Source: Diphasiastrum complanatum
Lineage: Eukaryota > Streptophyta > Lycopodiopsida > Lycopodiales > Lycopodiaceae
NCBI GenBank assembly: GCA_029204225.1
Contig: CM055105.1
Coordinates: 13,783,721 to 13,847,720, forward strand
DNA: 64,000 nt
Direction of reading: 5' to 3'
Shown here piece by piece: positions 56,541-64,000 of this stretch; within the stretch, counting starts at the first letter, position 1, and each line of letters opens with the position of its first letter. The notes under the pieces were generated by a model. It made no database searches, was not told where the DNA came from, and saw nothing but the letters and a program-made list of their open reading frames with translations. The position numbers and the translations under genes are program-made.

Positions 56541-57196
56541 TGTTGGAAAATAAGCTGCATATAGTCGTATAACTATTTGACTTTGATAGTTTCGACTCTA
56601 TCATCAACACAACTTATTATCATTCACAAATGCGGAAAATGAATGATAGAGGTAGATAGCATTATTGCCAATTATTAGAACTCAAATCATAATAGCATGA
56701 ATAACAGAAAAGTAAGACAAATTCTGCTATAAATGTCGCTCACACACAAATTGTAATCGCGATAGCTTATTAACGATCAGTCTACGCCTATGGCGGAATA
56801 GAGAGAGAGGAGAAGAAGAAGAGTGACTACTCCTGAAGCTTGAACTGATTCAACTTATGAGTTGCTCTCTTTAAACTGAATTAATCTACTAATCTATTTA
56901 TAGTTGTTGATGGCACAGCCCTAACGAGATGTGTCGTCATCCACCTATCAGGTGCCACATGGAAATATGGGATTGGACACGAAATATGTAATGGATAAGA
57001 CTCAACAACCAAATCGGCTGAAGTCGCTTGTTTGGTAACCCTCGAATAATAGTTTAGGTCTGTTAACACTGCGTCGACAATACGTATATTTTTGCAGACG
57101 ATCTTCGAAACCTTCGACACTGTCTCGACAATGTGAGTAAAACTACATAGTAAGTAGTTCAACATTACAGAATGATTTAAGGAATGAAATCCAACA
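56541..57196 (-). repeat. 3' LTR of the short copia derivative
   Basis: 656 bp. It is collinear with the other LTR but lacks about 90 bp (the GTCAAGACAAGTCATG to CACATCTAATTC segment). Confidence 0.85.
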
Positions 57197-57424
57197 CTCC
57201 CCCTTAATGTGAACTTATAAAAATTGAGGTATTAAGTTGAGCGTACTGCTAAACTTAGAATGATAATCTGCTCAAGAAGATTTTTGAAGTTGTTCAATTT
57301 ATTCGAAGTCGAATCTGAATCAGCCATTTTAAATGAAAAAAACTTTTTTCCTCAAATGAAGTTTGGCAGTCACATCTCTAATATCACAGAGAGTGCTTAG
57401 AATATTCCAAGCTTCTAACAAAGT

Positions 57425-57665
57425 TCAAGCGCTTCGAATATGATTGATATGATTATCTCTAATATTGAGAGTGATAAGGGCAAAGGCCTTTCCATCCTTC
57501 TGCTTCCATTTGGTAATGGCCGTTGGATCTGCAATAGGCTTAACCTCAGTACCTTGACAACTTCCCAAACCTCTTTCGCTTGTAGGATCACCCTCATTTG
57601 AATTTCCATAAGTGATAGTTGTCGCCATCCAACTTTTCGATAGAATTAGAGGATGACGCATCCAT
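57425..57665 (-). pseudogene. copia gag N-terminal remnant
   Basis: ATG at 57,665 gives MDASSSNSIEKLDGDNYHLW, typical of a copia gag start. A frameshift follows. Further on, PTAITKWKQKDGKAFALITL and HINHIRSA, then LLEAWNILSTL in the same general region, match the capsid domain start. No zinc knuckle is seen. Confidence 0.75.
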
Positions 57666-57733
57666 CGCAGACAAATCTAATATTGAAAATCTGGCAGTGA
57701 AAGCTTTGAACTGGTTACCAAAGCTTTGAAGTA

Positions 57734-58479
57734 TGTTGGAAAATAAGCTGCATATAGTCAATTAACTATTTAACTTTGATAGTTTTGACTTTATCATCAA
57801 CTCAACTTATTATCATTCACAAATGCGGAAAATGAATGATAGAGGTAGATCGCATTATTGCCAATTATCAGAACTCAGATCATAATAGCATGATTAACAA
57901 AAACGTAAGTCAAGACAAGTCATGTGTCAAATTCGTCGAATGCAGCGTATATTGTTGAATGACGAAAAATACATCCGTTGTCTACTCTGATTACACTATA
58001 ATGATAGCACATCTAATTCTGCTATAAATGTCGCTCATACACAAACTGTAATTGCGATAGCTTATTAACGATCAATCTATGCCTATGGCGGAACAGAGAG
58101 AGAGGAGAAGAAGAAGAGTGACTACTCTTGAAACTTGAACTGATTCAACTTATTAAAATGAACTAATCTGTTGATCGATTTATAGTTGTTGATGGCACAG
58201 CCCTAATGGAATGCGTTGTCATCCACCTAGCAGGTGCCACATGGAAATATGGGATTCGACTGGAAATATGTAATGAATAAGACTCAACAACCAAATCTGC
58301 TAAAGTCGTTTGTTTGGTAACCCTCGAATAATAGTTTAGGTCTATTCGACGTTGCGTCGACAATACGTGTATTTCCACAGACGGTCTTCGAAACCTTCGA
58401 CATTGTCTCGACAATGCGAGTAAAACTGCAGAGTAAGTAGTTCAACATTACAGAATGATTTGAGGAATGAAATCCAACA
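57734..58479 (-). repeat. 5' LTR of the short copia derivative
   Basis: 746 bp, the longer of the pair. It begins TGTTGGATTTC on the minus strand and ends TTTTCCAACA. It contains CGTCGACGCA-type motifs shared with its partner. Confidence 0.85.
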
Positions 58480-59486
58480 ATATTAATGTTCCATCAAGTA
58501 GTAATCAAACTATACCTAGGAACATATTTTTTGGCAATCATAATGTTGCTAATTTTGTGCTTCATCCTGAAAACAGCAAATAGAAAGAGCATAGGAAATT
58601 ATCGCATAAATGAACTTCAATCGCGTGCAAGTTCACATTAACAATTCGAACTTTCAGTGCTCGCTAAGAAGCTTCCTCAAGTGTGTTTTCCAAACCATAG
58701 AAAGAAAACAAAACTTGAGGCATGTTGCATAAAGAGTTTATGAAGCTGAAAATGAATGAAAGTTGGTGTACTCATAAGAAAAACACAAAGTCACTATAGG
58801 AGCTTTCAAAGGACATCTGTGTAGAATGGCTTCATATCAAGTGTTATTATATGTAAGGCAAGTGTGAGGCAATCAAGGAACAAATCAAAGGTAATCAAAA
58901 ACAAAAGAAAACTCAGAGCGTCAGAAATTGCAAACTGGATTTAAGGTTAATGCCCAAGTTTGGCTTAATATGGCCTCATTTCAAGTTTCATGGGTCCTTG
59001 AGGAAGTGTGCTTACCTAAAGGGTTGGCACATCCCATGACTTTTGGCTATTCACTTTATGACTCTTGAGTTCCATGTGGGTTGGGCTGTCAAAATACTTG
59101 GCCATTGGTGGTTCATTAACTACAGTTGTAACATCACATGTTCTCTATATTATAAGGCTTCCCCAAGAGGGATTAAGCCATCTATTGTCATTGTACTATC
59201 ACTCATTGATTTCTAATAATACTTCAGCTCATATCCTCTTCTCCTTTGTGCCTGTTTTCTTCTTCAAAAAGTAGGTGAGCGTTAGAAGTCTAGAAAAGCA
59301 AAAAGGCAATCAGCCATCTCATAGCTTGATTTACCACTTAACTAGCTTGACGGAATTATGGAAATAATAACAAGGCTACAAGTATAAAGGATCAAACGGA
59401 AGCTATATTTTCCATTCATACTAATGCAAGTTGAAATAGCAAAAAATGTGTACTTCCGGAAGGGTGTGTGTGGGTACGTGTGTGCA

Positions 59487-59489
<3 letters not shown>

Positions 59490-59532
<43 letters not shown>
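59490..59532. repeat. (TG)n microsatellite
   Basis: 43 bp of TG dinucleotides in the intron, about 80 bp from the splice donor of the exon at 59,615. Confidence 0.97.
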
Positions 59533-59533
<1 letters not shown>

Positions 59534-59576
59534 ACGTGTGTGTGAAGAAGCAGCCATAGTATGTCTTTGAAGCACC

Positions 59577-59582
<6 letters not shown>

Positions 59583-59609
<27 letters not shown>
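59583..59609. repeat. (GA)n microsatellite at the splice donor
   Basis: 27 bp of GA; on the sense (minus) strand it is a CT tract starting a few bases after the GT donor of the GEM-like exon. Confidence 0.97.
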
Positions 59610-59614
<5 letters not shown>

Positions 59615-59695
59615 AATGACTCCAGATATTTCCAGCCATGACCTCAGCTTTTTTACCCCAATTGCCAAGATTTTTAAGAACCGAATCCATTGGGC
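59615..59695 (-). CDS. GEM-like GRAM-domain gene, upstream exon
   Basis: 81 nt with acceptor TTACTTGCAG and donor CATT|GTACCC. It encodes PMDSVLKNLGNWGKKAEVMA and GNIWSH plus one base. Together with TA|AAA at the start of the exon at 46,762 this gives WSHLKTGPSL. The linker of amphipathic helix plus WxH just before the GRAM domain is the normal arrangement in plant GEM-like proteins. The phase match (1 + 2 bases) strongly supports a real splice. The first coding exon, upstream (to the right), was not found. Confidence 0.85.
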
Positions 59696-60224
59696 CTGCA
59701 AGTAAATATAAAAAGGACGAACTCAGTAAGCTATTGCTATACTTACTTTCTTATTTTCATCAAAATAGTTGAAATATGTGAAAAGTAAAGATATTAAACA
59801 CCATAAGATGAATAATGATGCTACACTGTATTAGCAGAAGTTATACCAAAAAAATAGATTAGCGACAACAATTGACAAGACAATAGTCTTCATAAGATTG
59901 CAAAGAGCAAGCATATAACATTCAATTGAAAGTAATTCTAATTTCTCTCAAAAAAATCCTATATTAGTTTCTAATCATTGTGATTGACAATCACAAATGA
60001 ACATTTGATTGTTAGGTGAGGACGATCTATGAAGACGATGATTCTTGGAAATGTGAATAATTCTTTGTTTCTTTGTTTTTTCTTTTTCTTTTTGATTAGA
60101 GATAATCTGAACCTAGTGGAGATTGAGTTTATCCGCAAATCCTGGAGGATTCGAAAGTAATGCGTACTGGCAAGCATTACCGCTTGATATAGAGGACTGT
60201 ATAAAATATTTTAATAAATTGGAT
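59696..60224. other. Unassigned sequence upstream of the GEM-like exon
   Basis: AT-rich. No exon, LTR or transposase motif recognised. A TTTCTTTTTC-rich tract lies near 60,060-60,100. Confidence 0.4.
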
Positions 60225-60536
60225 CTTTGGCTTACCAATTAGAACTTCCGGAAGGAACTCAAGTACACCTGGTATTGCACATTAGTCGACTTAAGAAAAG
60301 TCTGCATAAAGGAGATCACCTTGGTTCTAGAGATCTATTGGACCTGTCTGAAGAGTCATGTGGTATAACCCGTTCTGAACCCGATAAGGTATTGGACACA
60401 AAAACTAAACAATTGTGTAATCATATAGTCACCGAGTATCTGGTTCATTGGAAGGGACATACGAATGATGATGACTCTTAGGAACAGGGTGATAGTCGTA
60501 GAAGAAACTCCTCAGGACTTGATTTAGGGGGGAAAG
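60225..60536 (+). pseudogene. Ty3/gypsy chromodomain tail, fragment 1
   Basis: LAYQLELPEGTQVHLVLHIS and RLKKSLHKGD match the integrase C-terminal region. About 55 codons on, EYLVHWKGHTNDDDS is a chromodomain core followed by a TAG. A purine tract AGGGGGGAAAG then leads to an LTR start. The rest of pol is missing. Confidence 0.8.
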
Positions 60537-60538
60537 TA

Positions 60539-61040
60539 TGTCATGACCACAATCGAACTGGTCTCAGATTAATGTCCCGTAAGAAAGCCAGTAGGCCTAT
60601 CGCAACCTATAAATTAGTTATGGCTATGGGAGGTCGGGGCTCTCATACTAAACTCGTAATTAATGGTTTAGAGGCCTAAAACGATGGATTTGCAACGTGC
60701 TAGCATTAACTCACAAGGGGAGTGGCTAACATGGCCCAATTAGGCTATTGAGGTGTCATTATTCACTCCTAGTAGAGGAGAAGGTGAGTTCTTGCTAGTG
60801 ATCCATACCTTGGGGGCTAGATCCAATTGCTCTAGGCTTAGTTGGGTTGGTTTGCTCCACCATTTGTTCCTTCTTGCCCTCTTGTGTTCACTTTCCTAGT
60901 TAAGGTCCATGGAGTGGTCTATATAATAGCATTGGATCAGATTTGGATCTGCTTCATCGTTGTGAAGAGATATATTGATTTCTCTACTAAAATCTTGTTG
61001 TGGTTTGATATCTTAAAAATCAGGTCCATTTATGACTGTT
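60539..61040 (+). repeat. Putative 3' LTR of gypsy fragment 1
   Basis: Begins TGTCATGACCACAATCG immediately after the purine tract. The end is not certain because no second copy is in the window. The given end is a rough limit. Confidence 0.5.
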
Positions 61041-61566
61041 TGAGGTTCAAAAGCTAAGGCTAATCAATTTTTGCATACTTCATAATAAGTAGCCTTCATT
61101 GGTTGAAGAGCTAAAGCATTGACAAATCTAATAGAGTTGATTCTAGTTTCTAATTGGCAACTTCCCTTGTGGATGTAATTCTCCTTAAGTTGATTAAAAA
61201 AATTTGTTTTCTAAAATGATGAATACTCTCCTTGTGGTTGAGCATTATTTCCCTTGTGGATGGATGAAATGGCTCTCCTTTGTAAGTGAGCATATTTGTC
61301 AATTTTTTTGCATATACCTTTTTTTGTTGATTCAATGGTCCGATTGCAATTTTATCCTATTACTTTTAATTGGATCTCTTGCTAAAAGGTTACTAACCCT
61401 ATTCAAGGTTTAAGTTTCATTCTATTGAGGGTAGATCATTTGTTGATCTAGAATCTATAGAAATTTGATATGCTAGTGAACTAGTTTTTGAGAGATAGTC
61501 CTGAGAAGTTTTAAACATGTGTGATTTCATTTCACTTTCTTTTGTTGAGAGTAAAGTGAGTGCTAG
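61041..61566. other. Unassigned AT-rich sequence
   Basis: No recognised motif. Contains repeated CTCCTTGTGG/CCCTTGTGGATG phrases around 61,160-61,265. Confidence 0.35.
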
Positions 61567-61839
61567 GTGCATTGGGAAAGGTCCAAGATCACAGAGCAAT
61601 CAGACTTCATCATGGCTACTCGTGGAGGAATCATGTTGGAAGTAAATGAGAAGCTTACTTCTTTGAACGACTCAATCTGGAAAGTAAGGATGGAGTCCTT
61701 GCTAGAAATGAATGATCTAATGGATAATGTATTGTTGCAGGTTTGGAGGAATGGCCTGAACAATTGCAAAGAAAGCAAAGGAAGCAAAGAAAGCCCTACA
61801 TGTGATTCTTGTTACAAAGATTGGCCATACAGTTGCTAG
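61567..61839 (+). pseudogene. copia-like gag N-terminal fragment
   Basis: An in-frame stretch LNDSIWKVRMESLLEMNDLM, preceded by GGIMLEVNEKLTS, resembles the start of a copia gag (Trp-Lys-x-Arg-Met). It ends shortly after in unrelated sequence. Short and degenerate, so only a tentative call. Confidence 0.4.
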
Positions 61840-61989
61840 GGAGAGAGTGATTGCATGTTCCCAAGCTTCTTTATGCATAGGTGGTCACTATGAGAATTCA
61901 TGTGGTTGGTGTGCATGTGGGCATTTTACATTGTCTTTTTTCTAGGTTTTGGGGTTAGGGCTTAGGGATTTAGGGTAGGTCTTAGGCGT

Positions 61990-62400
61990 CACTACGGCCC
62001 AAAAGATTCTAAGGTACTAGAGACTAGAAAATGTCCTAAGTTATCACCTCGTTTTGCAGGGCCTTTCCGAATTGTAAAGAAACTCAATCGGAATGCCTAT
62101 CAACTAGACCGTCCTCAGGGAATCCGAGTTCACCCAATCTTCCACAATAGTCGTTTAAAGGAACGACTGGTGGAAAGGATGAATTGATTCTGCAGGATCT
62201 ACTATAGCTTGAGGACCTGACATCCTTTGTACCTTCAGAACCACAGGCCATTGTTGATGTACGTCAAAGTGGGCTCAGAAACCGGCAAGTAGCTGAGTAC
62301 CTAGTTCATTGGAAAGGAAGTTCTGAAGACGAGGACACTTGGAAAAAAGAACAAGATTTTTATCTAAGATTCCCAGATTTCCTTCCTTCGAAGAGGAGTC
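61990..62400 (+). pseudogene. Ty3/gypsy integrase end and chromodomain, fragment 2
   Basis: AGPFRIVKKLNRNAYQLDRP, QGIRVHPIFHNSRLKERL, then after breaks RNRQVAEYLVHWKGSSEDED, TWKKEQDFYLRFPDFLPSKR. This is a second, different chromodomain gypsy lineage from fragment 1. It is followed by a purine tract AAGGGGGAGGGAA at 62,405-62,417 and possibly the start of an LTR (TATTAGGGACCC). Confidence 0.78.
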
Positions 62401-62417
62401 TTTTAAGGGGGAGGGAA

Positions 62418-64000
62418 TATTAGGGACCCAACTCCCTTGGGTCCCAAACCCTCGTGGGTAGCAACATCATGCCAAAAACATTGGATGAATCAATCAAGCC
62501 CAACGATGTCAACAAGCTAGACAAACCACCATATGTGGCATTAAGTTTTGCCGACCCCTTGCAAAGTTGATCACATTATTATACATCATCAACCATCCTT
62601 TGAAAATCCTACAGGGTGAAAGTTTATGGATCATTGTTTTTCAATTATGATACTTCCACAATGTGGGATCCACAATTCAAGTTATTGATAGACTCTCGCA
62701 TGGTTATTCAACATGCATGGCTGAAGTGAAGCATTAGCCAAACGCAACCTTCTACTTTTCAGGGAAGAAACACTAAATCAGTGAGGCGGGGCAATGTCAA
62801 GTGCTTGCAATACTAGTCATTGGATTATTTGAAGATGCCTTTAATGAGTTGAAGGAGCTAAAAGGAGAAACAACATATAGTTAGACTAATTAAGAGTGTT
62901 AATTCATAGTAATGAGTTCGTACAAACTTAAGACTTGTGGAGCTTCCCTATATTTTGGATTTTTCATTGTGAGTTTTAGAAATTTCTCAAGCTCCTAATA
63001 AGACAAGCAAATTTGCGAGATGTGTGCCCAAAACACAAGCGCTACCCATTCATTCTACTATTTCTTATGACATTTCTCTCATTTTTTGTTGATTCAAACC
63101 ATCAACTTTTTGTAATTTCCTATCATTGCCATGGGACCTTTGGGTACATGACACTTTCAACCTCTAAAAAAGTTAGTGGCATGCATGCATATGAGGTTTT
63201 ATTAGGGACTTTCCATTGCACGTTGTAGAAAGTTATTTCTGAAGGATGTTTATGAGGATGCGCCCAAAGGCACTAGGCCTTGAAGTTCAAAACTTTTGCT
63301 CACTCCTTCATAAGAAGCTCCTCCTAGTTGAGTGCATTAGTTATAATAAGCCAAAAGTTGAACATATGTTATCTTTTGTACCTATACGATGTTCTAAAAC
63401 CCAAGTCAGTTTCATCATTCTAACTTTCAATGAGAATTGCTTCTAAGCCTTATGTGTGGATCTGAAACAAATATTCCCAAAATATGCAATTTTACTGATG
63501 TGCCATGGCTAGTTGAAGTAGTATCTCAAGTTGCATTATAAATAATGATTGAAGTTGCGATAAAGGGTGCAAGATGCTCTAATTGTTGTTATAGTTTACC
63601 AATCTGAACAATGAGTATTAAGTCAATTGAAGACGAACACTTGTAATGTTGCAAAAAGAAGCAAGTATTCCATCATTTGAAAGCAAATCATGATCACAAA
63701 TTTAACATTGGATGATACAGCATAAAAGAAGACTACATTTGAATTTAGAATTGTTGGTTGCAAGGTGGGTATGGTTCTTCAACTTATTCAACAAAAGGTA
63801 ATCCTAGACATTCTATAAAATCCCCATGTCAGCGACAATAGAATTTCGTATGGTGCCCTTATTCCTTCATACTCACTAACTTTGTAAGTTTCGTCATGGG
63901 AGTTTCTTTCAACATGGTCACCTTTCTACTTGTTGTTAGGTGAATGTTCATAGATTTTCAGCTTCAACCTTTTACTTGCTAAAGATACTTCTAGCACTAA
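62418..64000. other. Probable LTR fragment and unassigned AT-rich sequence
   Basis: The first few hundred bases may be the 3' LTR of gypsy fragment 2, but no partner LTR is present to prove it. Short frames at 63,013-63,228 and 63,246-63,446 contain no known motif. Confidence 0.35.

Larger units (their letters stand above)
56541..58479 (-). mobile_element. Short copia-derived element with two LTRs (LARD/TRIM-like)
   Basis: Both LTRs run TGTTGGA...TCCAACA (56,541-57,196 and 57,734-58,479) around only 537 bp of internal sequence. On the minus strand the interior starts with a gag remnant and ends with a purine tract AAGGGGAG. Flanks are ATATG on the left and ATATT on the right, a 5-bp target duplication with one mismatch. 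Reverse transcriptase and integrase are absent, so it depends on proteins from elsewhere. Confidence 0.85.
58480..59614. other. Right part of the GEM-like intron
   Basis: Continues after the short copia derivative with weak copia-like traces near 58,650-58,720 and an LTR-like stretch at about 58,930-59,275. No intact feature. It ends with microsatellites next to the splice donor. Confidence 0.4.

Noticed and set aside
59342-59701. A single 119-codon minus-strand frame spanning the GEM-like exon and the CT/CA repeats
   Set aside because: The frame passes through microsatellites and is not the coding frame. The exon reads PMDSVLKNLG in another frame and splices at 59,614.

Overview
The window is nuclear DNA of a land plant, and almost all of it is transposable elements. 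The evidence is plant-type LTR retrotransposons with a tRNA-iMet primer site (TGGTATCAGAGC), a chromodomain Ty3/gypsy element, several Ty1/copia remnants, hAT transposases with a DUF659 core, many microsatellites, and two exons of a plant GRAM-domain (GEM-like) gene. That gene has an intron of about 12.9 kb packed with retrotransposons. Very long TE-filled introns would suit a large genome such as a gymnosperm, but the species cannot be fixed from the sequence.

Positions 752-38,596 are dominated by hAT-like elements placed end to end and separated only by (TA)n microsatellites. Family 1 has subterminal GGTACC/CCGCGG palindromes and ends CATAG...CTATG. It is present as copies B (7,765-12,616), D (12,929-18,163), F (22,667-26,491), G (26,530-32,641) and H (32,702-38,596), plus two MITE-like derivatives of about 0.24 kb. 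Family 2 (A, about 752-7,733) is diverged and has GGACGCGTCC-type subterminal repeats. Both families carry the same two-gene layout. One gene is a multi-exon transposase: BED-type zinc finger, DUF659/hAT core, C-terminal dimerisation exon with CERNW, then a long Pro-rich and acidic tail with AT-hooks. The other is a small, highly charged gene read convergently toward the transposase 3' end. The second gene survives in both families and I recognise no known family for it; this is the most interesting system in the window. Every transposase copy is broken. G is the most complete.

Positions 38,597-45,191 hold nested LTR retrotransposons. An old LTR (TG...CA) cuts hAT copy H. A complete 6.2 kb chromovirus-like gypsy element (LTRs 38,702-39,149 and 44,428-44,876, target duplication CCCCC) then inserted into that LTR. 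Its LTRs have the unusual ends AGTTA...TAACT.

Positions 46,488-59,695 hold part of a minus-strand GEM-like gene. The exon at 59,615-59,695 joins the exon at 46,488-46,762 with perfect splice phase. Between them lie a degenerate copia element (47,403-52,196), a truncated second copy of the same gypsy family (to 54,218), further copia debris, and a short copia derivative with two LTRs (56,541-58,479). From 60 kb to the end there are gypsy chromodomain tails, LTR fragments and unassigned AT-rich sequence. No RNA genes, CRISPR arrays or bacterial features were seen.
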